Below the pieces are notes generated by a model that made no database searches, had not been told where the DNA came from, and saw only the letters and a list, made by a program, of their open reading frames with translations. Shown piece by piece: positions 44,561 through 57,320 of a stretch of 64,000 nucleotides of DNA; within the stretch, counting starts at the first letter, position 1; every line of letters begins with the position of its first letter. Source of the stretch: Ctenopharyngodon idella (Eukaryota > Chordata > Actinopteri > Cypriniformes > Xenocyprididae); NCBI RefSeq assembly GCF_019924925.1, contig NC_067237.1, positions 6,187,001 through 6,251,000 of the forward strand, in the 5' to 3' direction. The position numbers and the translations under genes were made by a program.

Positions 44561-45055
44561 GGGCCTCATTTACAAAACGTGTAAACGCACACATTTGAAT
44601 TTGTGTTGTGCTGCGTATGCTAAAATCCACGCCAATGTTCATATTTATAAAAACGGTCTTTGACATGGAAAAGTGCTTAGCATCACGTAAGGGTCTAAGC
44701 AGATGTACACACTTTTCCTTGTGGCAGATAGTCGGAGTACTGCAGGTATTTCGAAATCTAAGCAATTCTTGCTGCTCGCCGTTCTCAAGTAAAGGATTTG
44801 GACATTGACTGGTGCTCTGTTAAATGTTAATGACATTAATTAGGTGGTGTTTACAAGGCAGAGATCTCTGAAACCATTCAGCTGCGCACATTTCAAGATT
44901 ATTTGTGATTTATAAATTTCACATCTGGTAGAGAGGCATATGCACGTTTTTGGTGAGTATGTTCATTCTCTGAATCACACGTACGCACATTCAAAACAAT
45001 GATAATAAGATCAAATGTAGGACGGTTTCTATGCAACATTTTATAAAAGATGCCC
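44561..45055. mobile_element. Inverted-repeat element with GGGCCTCATTTA ends
   Basis: The left end GGGCCTCATTTACAAAACGT pairs with the right end, which reverse-complements to GGGCATCTTTTATAAAATGT. CGTA/GTACGCAC words occur on both sides (GTGTAAACGCACACATTTGA on the left, CACGTACGCACATTC on the right). I recognise GGGCCTCATTTATAAAACG ends from fish genomes. There is no ORF with a domain. Confidence 0.65.
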
Positions 45056-45554
45056 TCTTGGCTTGAATAGCTTATTCAAAATATTAAAGCTGTGGAATAT
45101 AATTATTTTTATGATGCATTGCAATGCTGATGTGAACAATTCTGTAATGAGGCATAAATACTAAAGAATTGATTTTTTTTTTTTTTTATGTAATTAAATA
45201 GGCTTGGCATACATATTAATATACTGTTTATTGTTTAAAATAAAGTATTCTTATTATATAATACTAAAAACTCTTTCGTAAGCAAAGCATTTGGTTTTTA
45301 TGGAAAGAACATGCTTTTTTATTTTGTATTTGTTCTGCTGTTCTACTTCTTTTTAATGACAGCGATAAAAAAAAAAAAAAGCTGTATTGTGATTATCAAT
45401 ATAGTAATTACAGTATTATCAATAAAAGAATTGGAGGAAAGATGAATCGTTTTATAATCGAATCATTACCCTGTGAATTCTTATCGATTCACACCTCTTC
45501 AAACTTTTGGTTATTTTTAGCTTTACAGTCAACATGATCTCAAAATTGACTCTA
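45056..45554. other. AT-rich spacer
   Basis: Poly-T at 45,173-45,187 and poly-A at 45,367-45,380. No gene. Confidence 0.6.
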
Positions 45555-45834
45555 TTACAAGGATAGTCCACACAAAAATGAAAATTGTGTCAGCATTTAC
45601 TGTAAACCTGTGTGACTTTCTTCTGTGGAACACCAAAGAAGATATTTTGAAGGATGTTGGTAACTTAAACAGTTTCGGTTCCCATTGACTTAAATTGTAT
45701 GGATAAAAAGTCAGTGGGAACCAATTGTTCTTTTTGTGTTGAGCAAAAGAAAGAAATGCATACAGGTTTGGAAAGACATGAGGGTAAGTAAATTATAACA
45801 GAATTTTTCATTTTTGGGTGGAGTATCATTTTAA
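45555..45834. mobile_element. F1 MITE, decayed copy
   Basis: The left end ACAAGGATAGTCCACACAAAAA and the right end, reverse-complemented TTAAAATGATACTCCACCCA, are clearly F1. The arms pair poorly (GAAGATATTTTGAAGGATG with no good partner). The right TTAA is kept; the left reads TTAC. Same subfamily core as 35,180-35,517, judged by the TTTCTTCTGTGGAACACCAAAG word. Confidence 0.78.
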
Positions 45835-47840
45835 CTTTATTCATGCATGTTCCTGATATTATTTGGAATTAATCATCAGTACATGTTATTTAAAATAAAA
45901 TTGTTTGCCTCTTTTTTTTTTTTAGGCCACGCAATCTATTGGTTAAGTAAAATTAACAGCCAAATCACCAATATTTAGGCATTGTTTTAGCGAACTTGTG
46001 TTCAGTCTGGTTTCATTCTGATATTCTGAATGGCTACTATCAAATAAATTTCCAGTGTATAAAATTAAGTGCTGTCCTATATTATTGCTCATTCAATGTC
46101 TTGTTTTACTTGGTATATATGCCACATTATGGAAGTGAAATAGGTTGCAAGTCATTTCAAGATGACTTTAAATGACTTCCTTTAATGTCAGCAGAGTTCA
46201 GTCCATCCATCCATCCATCTATCCATCTATCCATCCATCCATCCATCCATCCATCCACATATGACTCTATAAATTTATAGGCTGCATATAACAGCATAAC
46301 GTTTTATTCAAACTAGATGTGAATGTATTTTCTCTGCCTCTATCCAGATGCGGTCAGACTGTGTTTAACCTTGACTTGTGTGACTGCAGACACAGACACA
46401 TTATGAGACCATCTGTTCAACTCCCCCCTCACATTTATTGTATGTCATAAAGTAGCGAGTCTGCTCCCTGTCAGCCTTTACTGCTTCACTCTCTTCAGAA
46501 AGTTGCTTTCACATATGAATGTGTATGAAAGCCACAGATGAATCACATGAGACTAGCTTGATTAAAAGTCATATCATACGTTCAGGATCTTTGAATATCT
46601 GTAGCGCACTCTCAATTGTTTCTGGATGGTATCTCATTTGCTGCTGGACAACTTTGACTTGTTTTTGGCCCATTGTTTCACACCAAAGCAGGTAAACATA
46701 CTAAAAAAGCCATGATTATTCAAAAAGACATTATCATTGTATAAGCATTGTGATCAAAAGTTATTTATTTGTAATACAAAGTAAGATTATATATTTAAAC
46801 TTAAATCTCACAAAACATGTCCAGGTATCATGTCACACCCACATAAAATAATAATAATAATAATAAAATGACCAATGGACATTTTCTAGACAGGCTTTAT
46901 GATTCTCCCATAAACTGCACCCAAACATTTAACTGTTCTGGAAATATTCTTGTCTCTGGATCTCACCTAATTTTCAGCCCTCAGCTGTTAGATTCCATAG
47001 GAATATTTGACAGGGTTTGACTTTAATCTAAAGGTGTCTGTGCTATCACGAAGGCATCCTGGGGCACAAAGGAACAGATAGCGGTGATATTTCCAAATCT
47101 TTGTGTGCAGATATAGCTTCCAGTTCACACAGTGACTGAATATGGATTTATCTCCTTGTCCTGTGTTTTTTTTTTTTTTTCTTTTTTTTTTCTTTCTTGC
47201 ATTTGTAGACAGGCATCTGCATTCTAAGATGTGTGTCTGTGCAAGATCAGGGATAAATGTAACATAAAAATGCATATTTTGATCTCAATGGTAGATACTG
47301 TTTTATATATATATATATATATAAAGCTGTTTCAGTTCCTTGTGGGAAGATTCTGCTTAAAAGTTCTAGTTATTATGACATGACTTTCAAACTTAACGCA
47401 CTAGGCAATTTCATTTCATGCTCTTTTTCCACTTTCCAGCAATGAAAAGAAGCATTTTAGGCGCTAATGCAACAAAATGAAGAGCAAATGATGCTTCTTA
47501 TGTGTGTAATTGATGCTTTATCTCTGTATTTTATCATTTTTGTACTGCCAAATGGAATGATGGGAAATCTTGTTTTGTTGCACAAGCCTGTTTCACAAGC
47601 CTAGTTCACAAATGAATAACTCTCATGAGCAGAATCTTTTTAATAAATAAAAGTAATAATAAAAAAGACTCATTAGCTGCCTTTAAAATACTTTGGATTA
47701 AAGGAACCAGAGTCATTAAGTGAAATCAGAATCATTCAGATTCCCATTCCTAAATGTTTTAAATTGATATATTGTATATCCTGCAGCAGCTCTGATAAAT
47801 TCAGATTGGTGTTTATAGTTCTATTGGTCTCACTTTGAAT
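45835..47840. other. Spacer with an (ATCC)n microsatellite
   Basis: (ATCC)n at 46,203-46,257, (AAT)n at 46,849-46,866, a T-rich tract at 47,167-47,195 and (TA)n at 47,303-47,323. 46,310-46,620 is repeat-free. No gene is recognised. Confidence 0.55.
46203..46257. repeat. (ATCC)n microsatellite
   Basis: About 13 tetranucleotide units with two CATCT interruptions. Confidence 0.95.
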
Positions 47841-48463
47841 CAGTGCTGGGGAAAGTTTTAAAAGTAATGCATGACATTGTGTTACTCCCTAAAAAGTAAC
47901 TAATTGTGTTAGTTGCTTTTATGGAAAGTAATGCCTTTCTGGATTGCAGAAGAATAGGACTCAGGAGAAGAAACTTAAACATGAAATTTATCTAAAGTCA
48001 CTTTTGGTTATTAGTATGAATGAATTGTATCATCAAAGGTCAGCAGCAAAGACATTGGTTAATAAAGTGAGATTAAATACATAAAGTATATTTGTGTAAT
48101 TTAACATTTAATTATTGCAGGTGTGCATAATATGCTGAGTTTGCATTTCATTGTTTTTATTCATTTTGAGGAATACTGAATCTGTTTTTTTGTGCAAGTG
48201 AGATAAGTAATGCACGTTCACATTTAGTCTAGAACTACAATAACCATCATGTTCACACAGCGCACACAACTCCTCTGAACTTTATTTCTCTCAACATGGG
48301 GACAGGAGAGCTGTCAGTCAATAAATGGGAAAACAAAGTAACTTGCATTACTTATTTGAAAAGGTAACTCAGGTATTTTGTTGTAAATTTAAAAGTAATG
48401 TGTTACTTTTCTAGTTAGTTAAAAAGTAATCTGATTACATAATGTGTTACCCCCAATTGCAGC
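47841..48463. mobile_element. hAT-like MITE with AAAAGTAATG/GTTAC subterminal repeats
   Basis: The left end is CAGTGCTGGGGAAAGTTTTA. The right end, reverse-complemented, starts CTGCAATTGGGGGTAACAC. Subterminal words AAAAGTAATGCATGACA and AAAGTAACTAATTG on the left are answered by TAATCTGATTACATAATGTG on the right. Flanks CTTTGAAT (47,833-47,840) and TTTTGAAT (48,464-48,471) agree at seven of eight bases. These ends are familiar from cyprinid DNA. There is no transposase. Confidence 0.68.
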
Positions 48464-49425
48464 TTTTGAATGTAAAGCTAAAAAATGCAGTTGTCTGGTA
48501 TATTTTCCTTATATCTGTTTTAGAATATAGCACATGAGTCATATGGACTATTGTTACGCTACTTTTATGTTGCTCTTTTCAACTTGACAGCTCCTGTATC
48601 ACTGTATCCATTCTTTGTACAGAAAAAGAACTGCATGTATATTCTGTTGAAGCGCTCCTTTTGGGTCACACGGAGAACAAAAGTAAAACAGGTTTGTAAC
48701 AAATTAAATAATGAGGGAATGTTACATTTTGGTGAAATATCTGTTTAAGAATCTGTTTAAAACAAAATTTGATGAAGAGACATGCAGAGGTGAAAGAGTT
48801 TCTAAAGAACGCTTGTCCTTCTGATTTCCTTGTTAGATCTCGCTTAATTAAGCAGCTTAGATCATTTCTCAACTCAGCTCAAATCACTACAATTCATCTA
48901 TCACACTCATTAGTCCTGCATCTTAATTAGTGTTTATGCTTAGATTAAACAGAGAACTTCCATGACATGACTGATGCACTCTGAAAATGCTTTATTGATC
49001 TTACAAAAACATAATGCATCTCCTTAATTAAAACTTTTTTTATGAAGATTACTACATGTTTGGGAGATGATTTTTTTTTCTCTCTCTTTTCAATCATGTT
49101 TTTGACCCCCAGCCTTTATATATTTTCCCTCATGGCTAGCAAGATATATCTGCTAACTCTGTCACTTTTAGAGTAACTAATTGCTGCACTATTGTCATTG
49201 CAGATTATATATTAACTAGACAGTGTTAATGTAATTGTACAAAGTGCTACAATCCAAGATCTCTCCTGGCACCTTTATTCTCTAATTAACTCCAAGATAT
49301 ACAATGTATGGATATAAATATACATATAAATATGAATATATCCATAGATTATATCTGTTGAGTACTTTTATATCACTGTAATAATGTATCATAATTATTT
49401 AAGCTAAAAAATATAATATTTAATT
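48464..49425. other. AT-rich spacer
   Basis: No repeat ends or gene signals seen. Small frames near 48,551-48,872 lack any domain. Confidence 0.5.
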
Positions 49426-49795
49426 ATGGAAGCTTGTTTCCGACACAGAATAAAAACATAAAAAAAAGGAAATTCCTGCTTTTTATCTAGCAATTGCGAG
49501 TTTATATTTTGCAATTCAGACCTTTTTTTCTCAGAATTGTGAGTTTTTATCTCACAATTCAGACTTTATAACTCACAATTGCAAGTTTAAATCTCACAAT
49601 TCTGAGAGAAAGAAGTCTGAATTGTGAGATATAAACTATGAAAGCTTGTAAATAAAATTAAAAGAATGAAATAAAAAGTAAAAGAAAAAAAGGTAATAGT
49701 GGGTTTTTAGCTCACAATTCTGACTTTATTTCTTGCCGTTTTGAGTTTATGTCTCTCAATTCTAGCAGCACTAAATAAAAAAATAAAAAATGGTG
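49426..49795. mobile_element. MITE of alternating TCAGAATTGTGAG blocks, copy 2
   Basis: The left end ATGGAAGCTTGTTTCC equals that of copy 1 at 25,247. Blocks such as CAATTGCGAGTTTATAT, TCAGAATTGTGAG, CTCACAATTCAGACTTTA and their complements alternate through it. The right terminal repeat is not recognisable. Instead GCACTAAATAAAAAAATAAA near 49,767 resembles the inner part of a left end, so the element may be a truncated or fused pair. Confidence 0.65.
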
Positions 49796-51116
49796 ATTGG
49801 TTTCAACCAGTTTCAAGAACACTCCACCTGGATAAACAGGACAAACAGATAGTCCCGTCCCGAACTGATGCCATTGGTTGAGCCAATGTTGCTGTCTGGG
49901 ACTGGTTTAGAATGATCAAAAAAATCAAATCTTTAGTCATCATAGTCAAACGCAAAAGTTGAGTAATGTACATAGGTGTCCATGTCACCTTCTTTGACTC
50001 TGGAGAAGGGGCGGCAGTGGTGTGCAGAACATGCGTGGGTGTTTTTTTTCCTTCTTTGTCTCGATCTACTGTGTCGTTTTGAGTGGATGTGTTAATTGAG
50101 CTGCCTTTTGCCGGAAGACAGCGCTCGTTTTCTCGAATGTCTGATCACCATGCCATTAAAACTCCATTCCGAACTTGACTTGAGCTGAAGCAGTCTCGTT
50201 CCAGACGCGAAACTATTGTTCCACAGTGCTGCATGGAAAGGCGGCCCGCTGAACTTGGCAATGGAACCTGCTGCTTTTTGCATTGAATGAATGGAGTCAT
50301 GTGGGTGGATTGGCTTTGGTTTCTGGATTTATGCTTTAAGAGTTAAGAGGTAATGAAGCTTGGGATGCTAACGACTGAATCTACCTGAAGAAGTTGGAAG
50401 GCTTTGTTTCCCAAAATATTTTCAAAATAGTAGGAAAAGAGGTCTTTGAGTCTAATTGGACAGTTGAAGTGGGTGTTTTGATTGGTTTACTTTTCTTTAC
50501 TTTTGGTTTTACTTTTCAGCAAACTGTATTCAACTTTTTTGTCTGCTTAAACACTTTCCCATGTCGCATGATTGGAAGGAATCCATCAGGCTTGACTAGA
50601 TGTTTTTGACTGTGAAATTGGTATTTCACTGTTCCTTTGTGACCAATACAAAGTTTTGATACTCTTGCATAAAGTAATACTGCAATACCAAACTGAAAAA
50701 AGTGTGTTAGATATACATAATCTAATCATGTAAATTGGTTCCAGATGACTTAAATAACTTACACAAACATAATTTGTTCTCATATCTTCAACATCATGGA
50801 ATTAAGTTATTTTTAAGTGACCCAATTAAGTAATCTCAGTCTAAACTTATATGGTTCCCTGAGAGGATTCTTAGGGAGCAATGTTGACATATTATTAGCA
50901 TGCTAAATGCTAAGTAATAAAATGCTCCTTGAGTAAAGCAGCAAAACATTCTCTGTATTTACCCATTCTCAGCCTTGGCAAAAGCTCCACTTTTCACCAC
51001 AACGATAACTCAGTGTAATTAAAAAACAGTTCTAAATCCCATCATAATTGAATATTAAACACTAAACACAAAAAGACATAATATAATACTTAATTTCAAC
51101 ATTTTTACTGTCCCCA
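49796..51116. other. Spacer with a GC-richer patch
   Basis: 49,800-50,290 is of mixed composition with open minus-strand frames (49,803-49,988 and 50,092-50,283). It may be an unrecognised transposon fragment or non-coding. No domain or splice evidence. Confidence 0.35.
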
Positions 51117-51325
51117 TTAAAGGATTAGTTCACTTTCAAATGAAAATTACCCCAAGCTTTCTTCTTTCTGATGAACACAAACGAAGAAATATTAATAAAT
51201 ATCCTGACGCATCCGAGCCTTATAAGCTGAAGAAAGTGTCTCCATCCACATCAATCCATCATAAACATACCCCACACGGCTCCAGGGGCTTAATAAAGGC
51301 CTTCTGAAGCGAAGCGATGCCTTTG

Positions 51326-51359
<34 letters not shown>

Positions 51360-51810
51360 ATATTTAACAAGTTATGAAGTAAAATATCTAGCTTCCTTCC
51401 GTATAAAAAAAAAAAAAAAAAAAATGAACTGGCGTTGCGTACACTTTCTTCGTAAGTAGAATACGGAAGGCGGTCTGGCAGAAGCTAGATATTTTACTTC
51501 ATAACTTGTTAAATATGGATTTTTTTTTTTTACACAAACGCATCGCTTCGCTTCAGAAGGGCTTAATTAACCCCCCTGGACCCGTGTGGAGTACGTTTAT
51601 GATGGATGGTGGTGGACGGAGACACTTTCTTCAGCTCATACTCGTTTGGTAATGCTAACTGCCATTATAAATCTCGGATGTGTCAGGATATTTATTAATA
51701 TTTCTCCGATTGTGTTCATCAGAAAGAAGAAAGTCATATAAACCCAAGGATGGCTTGAGGGTGAGTAAAGCTTGGGCTAATTTTCATATGAAAGTGAACT
51801 AATCCTTTAA
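51117..51810. mobile_element. F1-related foldback element, 694 bp
   Basis: It starts TTAAAGGATTAGTTCACTTT and ends AAAGTGAACTAATCCTTTAA, an almost perfect terminal inverted repeat with TTAA at both edges. The arms pair along nearly the whole length. For example, the 39 bases ending TATCTAGCTTC at about 51,397 are the complement of those beginning GAAGCTAGATA near 51,482. Poly-A tracts occur at 51,331-51,356 and 51,403-51,423. The GTTCACTTTCAAATGA end marks a subfamily distinct from GTTCACCCAAAAATGA. Non-coding. Confidence 0.92.
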
Positions 51811-52547
51811 ATCTCATGCAAAGCATGCTGGGAATTATTGTTTCAGAAATGTCAACAGCAAAAAAATTGTTTGAGTATTTCATTGTGTCACATTCTCCTT
51901 ACATAATTTAATCTAGCAGATTGCACATTTTAGAGAATTAGACATTAATTGAAAGCAAAGAAATAAAGTATAGAAATAAAAAAAAATTATGTGTTGTTGA
52001 TAAATAATTTGATGAAATAAGACAACCTATGTTTTCCCATTTTTTTCAGAGCAGAGTTCACTGCAGATATAGTAATCTACTCCGCAAACATGTGTCACAG
52101 ATGTCAGAGATGCTTCCAGTATAGACAGCATTACTGATTATAATGAGAGCGATTTTTAAGTTTGACATGTTGCGATATTTACTTGTGTCCAGTGTATACA
52201 ATCTGTAATTATAGGTTATGGTTGCCAAGCAACATCACAACCTGCCATATTCATATAGAGTGATGTGTGGTCACACAACTTTGATTGTGGCTCATGCATT
52301 AATTTATTTTTTTATTACACTGTTTTTGCCTAGAGCATTGAGCCTTACTGCATATAGGTTTGTTGCACTGATGACAGACTTCTTAATCATTTGTTATGAA
52401 TAATCTCATGAATATTTAAAATAAAAATATTCTACAAATGAAAGAACTCCATCTCATTTGATTATTTAATTCACTAGATTATCAAAAATAAATGTTATAT
52501 TAAGTTATATATAACTATGGCTAATTTTGATAATACAGTGAACTAAC

Positions 52548-52593
<46 letters not shown>

Positions 52594-53895
52594 ATTCTTT
52601 CAATACTGCCTTTAAGCTGTGGTCACACTTGAGTTTGAACCCACAACATTTTTAATTCATTGACAATGCAACAAACATGATATGATGTCACACTCTAAGA
52701 CTTCTGTTTAAATGATTACCATATAATAATAAATTCTAAATGTTAAAATATGTCATCTAACCTGCAGCTCTAAAGTTTCTTTGATTCTTTCGGCCTTTGG
52801 TTCTTTCGGTCAAACTGTGACATTTAGATTCTCTATTGGACAAACATCTTCATGTCATATGAAGGCAGAGTGCACCAAACTTGAACTTTCATACTGGTTT
52901 CTGGTCTCCCACATTTGCATGCATATGAATGGAAGTCATTGGAGCACAAAGTCCAGCATAATCATGGCAGTGCAAGATTAACACTTGAGCATGGAAACTC
53001 TGTCTTATAAATGGAGCTGTCAGTAATAATAAACAGACATGCAAAAACATCTTCTCTGAATGCTGTCAGAGTGGCTCTTTACTTTGAGTCTGTTTTCTAA
53101 AGCTTGTCACTTTGATTGTGGTCATTCTGTCCTTATGCAATACATCAACAAATTATATAAATTAAAATGCATTTGTCATGCCACAAACTGAAAATGCATG
53201 AATTGACTTTTACATCCAGACATCGATTTTCACATCCAGACACAACTTCTTTTGCTCAGTAGTCTACCATATTGACAGATTACAATGGTGCCACTTCTGT
53301 GTGTCACAAGTCATTTTCCACAATGAAAACAAGACAAATTTAGGAGGTTCTTGATTGTAAACAGATTAGTAAGCGTCTGCTGGGATTTCACCTAATACTG
53401 TTTGCTTTTTTCCTCCTATAGTCCTTAGAGGCTGTTTAGATTCCAGAGGTAGTGCCTAAACCAGCACATAAAGGTATTGTATTCAGGGAAGCCTGAGAGT
53501 TTCAAGTCTGGGTATTTGGGTTTCTGCTGTAACTGTTAATACTGAGCAATTTCTTTCTCCAGAGAACAGCATCTCTCCAAACGTTCTCAGAGGGTGGAAA
53601 CTCACTAAGAATGAATTTGCACACTCTGTTTGCATTGTTTTAGCACCTGAGTTAGTAAAGGGATATGCAAATCAGATAACGGTGCTGAACTCAATTTGCA
53701 TTACTCAGTTCCACATCTTGCAGATTGTCTGCATGTGTGCAAGATGCAGCGGACTTCATTCTATGCAATCTGGCATATTTTCCTGTGATTGTACAGCATC
53801 ACTCCACCTCTGTGATCTGCTGTGACCTGAATCAGTTCTTTAAAAAGTTGAAAGTGCACTTTTGCATCTAGATATACTAGACAATTGTTGCCATT
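51811..53895. other. Spacer with a (CA)n microsatellite
   Basis: (CA)n at 52,550-52,588. 52,750-52,990 is of mixed composition and may be a repeat fragment. 53,400-53,870 is repeat-poor. No exon-like signals. Confidence 0.45.
52550..52588. repeat. (CA)n microsatellite
   Basis: About 19 pure CA units. Confidence 0.96.
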
Positions 53896-54565
53896 GTAAC
53901 TGGCTCTACTCAACCCACTCTGAGCGGGATTCAATCCGGTGTCTCTGACAGGGGACTAGCGGGTGTGCTAACAAGGACACCAAAGACCACAGCCGTCTAG
54001 AATCAGTCGCATGTGTGCCTCGAGGCCACAGGATTGAGGTTTACCTGTACAGCTCTTTACTAGCTGGCCTCCGTTACACTCAGCCCCTTAAACCTCACTT
54101 CCATCCAGGTCACGGCACTAATGTAACTGGTCTACTTGCACCACTCCAAATGGGATTCAAACCGGCATCACCAGCATGGGAGGCGGGCGTGCTAACAAAG
54201 AGGCTAAAGACCGCAGCCTCTAGTATCAGTCGCTAGTGCACCTCTTGAGGCTAGGGGAGTAAGGTTTACCTGCATAGCTCTTTAGTAGCTGATTTCCATT
54301 ACACTCATCCCCCTAAACCTCAATCCCATCTGGGTCACGGCACCAATGTAACTGGTCCTACTCGCACCACTCCTAATGGGATTCGAACCAGTGTTACCAG
54401 CATGGGAGGCGGGCACGCTAACAAGGATGCTAAAGACTGCAGCCTCTAGTGTCAGTTTCTAGTGTGCTTCTTGAGGCCAGGAAATTAAGGGTTAGTTGTA
54501 TAGCGCTTTAGTATCTGGCTTCCATTACACTCACCCCCCCTAAATCCGGGTCATGGCACCAATGA
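53896..54565 (-). repeat. Three-unit tandem array of a tRNA-like repeat
   Basis: Units start at about 53,896, 54,123 and 54,348, giving a period of 225-227 bp. Each holds GTAACTGG, a GGGATTC.AACC word, GCTAACAAGG, GCAGCCTCTAGT..CAGT, GTTTACCTG.A.AGC and CCATTACACTCA. On the minus strand unit 3 has a perfect pol III B box GGTTCGAATCC (54,379-54,389). It is preceded by CCCGCCTCCCATG, the anticodon-arm sequence of a tRNA-Gly(CCC)-like molecule, and by GTTAGCG. The stem is imperfect, so these are not functional tRNA genes. They look like a tRNA-derived SINE or satellite unit. A lone unit sits at 5,304-5,484. Confidence 0.78.
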
Positions 54566-54769
54566 CCTTTGGTCATCTAAACTGGTTTGTCACCCTTCAT
54601 CAGCACACACACACACACACACTCTGGACGTGGATGATGTTAGAATTTATTTGATACCTGCACACAAAGCAGTAAAACAGAATGTGGTAAGTTCGATCAT
54701 GTTACAGATCCACCCACAGCAGTTCTAGTTTTCAAGACTTATTTGAAATGCTGAAATAACCCAGCTAAC
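54566..54769. other. Spacer with short (CA)n
   Basis: A (CA)n run at 54,603-54,622. Nothing else recognised. Confidence 0.6.
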
Positions 54770-55140
54770 AAAAATATGTTCTCATTAATTATATATAAAA
54801 AAAATAATAATAATAAAAAATAAATAAAAAAAAATGAATTTTCTCTGAATGTTTAAAATGTCCAGTTTATTTAATTTATTTTATTTAACATGTTTTTCTT
54901 AGTTATGTGAACATTAAGGGTACATTCCATTTCATAATTTTTCAAACATTATGGGAATGTTTTAGAATGTTCAGAGAATGTAACAAGAAGGCCTATAAAA
55001 TAAAAAATAAAAATGTTTTAGTACTAAATATTTTGAAAACATTATCAAATACCAGATAACTTTGAAAGAACATTCTAATTAATGTAACTGGAAGAATGTT
55101 TGCTCATAATGTTAAGAGAAATTTTAAATCTAATTGGTAT
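54770..55140. repeat. Degenerate AGAATGTT/AACATTCT-rich repeat
   Basis: It begins AACCCAGCTAACAAAAATAT and then carries GGAATGTTTTAGAATGTTCAG, GAACATTCTAATTAATG and GGAAGAATGTTTGCTCATAA words on a background of A-rich runs. I associate AACCCAGCTAACAAAAATATG with a cyprinid interspersed repeat. Borders are uncertain. Confidence 0.45.
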
Positions 55141-55899
55141 TGCACTAATGCAGTATTTTGAGGAAAGCACCTGTTTATGTAACATCATTTGTTTAAACCA
55201 AGTACAGGCCAAAAAGCAAAATGCCTGCAAAGAACAAGGCCTTACATATAACAGTGCATAGTCTACATTAGTAATAAAGATGAGTTATATGCACAAGGCT
55301 ATAATAAATTTATTTTAATATCCATCCGCTTTGGTATGCTCAGCATTAGAAAACTGTGCTTTTTATAGCTATAATTTTAGCTGAATCAAGTGATATTACA
55401 TGTGTGTGAGAGAGTGTGTGTGCGAGAGAGAAAGAGACTTTAAATGCACGTGTACTGGCCTGTACTTTTCTGTTGATTCTTTATTCATGTGCATGAACAC
55501 AAGGCAAAATAATAATAAATCTTGTTTTTAGATGAACAATGTATTTTCATTTGGTGTACAGTACATGTATGATTTAGTTTTAGTCATGTACTAACATTCT
55601 CAGTATTCATTTAATGAACGCAGAAGATATAATAAATCACACACCAGCTTCTTTTTGACACAAGAAATGGACTAACAACATCAACAACAACAAGGCTACC
55701 TGAGCTTGAGAGGCAGGAGAAAGAGACACAGAGGTAAAAAAAAAAAAAAAAAGAAAAAAAGAAAGAAAACCCTGAAATTGACTGACCTTAAAATCCCTGG
55801 GCTTTCAATAAACACTTTTGTGTTTGGCTTTGTGTTTATGAGATTCATAGTTCCCTTAAAGGACATCCCAGTAATCCCTTTACTGACCAAACGCGTGCA
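55141..55899. other. AT-rich spacer
   Basis: GT/GA-rich run at 55,400-55,436 and an A-rich tract at 55,736-55,770. No gene. Confidence 0.5.
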
Positions 55900-57320
55900 C
55901 CGCCTCTCACTGCAGGTGTCACTTATCCAGCCGCCCCAGAAATGTCAGCGTTTGCTGGATTGTCCCAGTGCTCGTCTATGATGACTGAATGCTGGGAGGA
56001 TGAAATGTCCATTGAGCTGTCATTCACCCACTTTTATATTTATTTAACTCTTTATTTTATGTTTTGCAACTTCCATGTGCATTCCGCAGGGGTTCTCAGT
56101 GGCAAGTCAAAGATGATCATTTTTATCAGTCTGTCTTTTTTTCTGTATTCTTGTGTTCTTCACAAAAAAGCAATAGTTTTTAACTTTACGTGGGGTTTGA
56201 AAATGGCACATTGTCTTTTTTGTATTTCGTAAAAAAGAAGATCATAAAATCATTTGACATCTTACCCGTCATCTCGCAAGGCTGAATTTTATTGAGCCAT
56301 TGTTCTTGAAATACAGACCAGCTGAATGCTTTTCTTTGGGGTAACTATACAGATTTTTTTCTGTTCCAATTTTCAAAGGTTATTCTCTTTCTGTCCTCTA
56401 CATGTTTTGCTTTTCCATAGCAAAAGATTAGAGCTTTTATATTTTGTATTTTTGCCAGGGGTTATATCAGTTTTGTTTAAAATTTCATCAGAACAGTTTA
56501 TTTGAAGACATCGCTATCAGGCGGAAACCTTTTCAGGAAATGGAAACAATATTTTTTTAAATAATTAAACACTGTGTTGTCAAAGTTGATATTGTGCAAG
56601 TCAGACACTTGCATGTGTCATTATATTATTACCATTTTACCAAAATCAAGCTCAGATGGAGTTACAAGGTTTTTTACAAAGTTTTACAACGAATTTCCTG
56701 AGAACTTCGGACATACATGTTTTGTCCGTCATTAGAATGGCCACACCTGAGGCAGTTAGTGCATTGCATTACGTTTTCATCAACTTACTTGTTATAAATG
56801 TTATCATAGCTATATGTGGGCGTTTAGCTTTTTTTTTTTTCTGTCAATTGGCCAAAATCTCTTTAAAGATGAAGTGCTTCACACAGGCTATTTAGGACAA
56901 TAATAATAACATACTGTTTTTTTTTGTTTTTTTGTTTTCTCTCTCTCTCGCACATCTGTGAGCATTCAAAGGAAGCTGCCTGTTGTACAGTCATTTGGTA
57001 CAGAATTGTGTTGGTATTTGGTACTGTAAATAGACTGGTATTAGCTATTTAATGCTATTGTTGTCGTTGTTTTAACAACGAACCAGCACTTTTGACATTC
57101 ATATTTTTATCTTTAGCAAAACTTGTACAGAAAGCATGAGATTGGTGCACAACTGATTCATTTGTTTAGCCCATTTTTCTTTGTCCCACCCCACCCATTA
57201 AATCACTCATTAGAAAATTTGTTGAGTCTCATTGCTAGATATATGCTCCAATATGGCAGAACATTGACTAATAAAAAAACAAAACACATGGGCCGTTTTG
57301 GATAAGAGCAAAATAAAAAT
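55900..57320 (+). other. Repeat-poor, 3'UTR-like stretch
   Basis: About 1.4 kb free of recognisable transposons, rich in T-runs and TATTT words, with AATAAA-type signals near 57,309. A good acceptor context (GCCTCTCACTGCAG) ends at 55,916. A + strand frame is then open to 56,232, with ATG at 55,942. Its first part includes ECWEDEMSIELS; its later part is hydrophobic and low-complexity. No domain is recognised. A terminal exon with long 3'UTR, or plain conserved non-coding DNA, would both fit. Confidence 0.25.

Noticed and set aside
48551..48872. Small frames on both strands as a candidate gene
   Set aside because: Short, AT-rich, overlapping on opposite strands, with no domain and no splice context.
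54015..54236. 73-codon + frame in the 54-kb array
   Set aside because: It is an antisense reading of the tRNA-like tandem units.
54348..54565. Functional tRNA-Gly gene
   Set aside because: The B box and anticodon-arm words are present, but acceptor and D stems do not pair and the A box is poor, so I call it tRNA-derived only.
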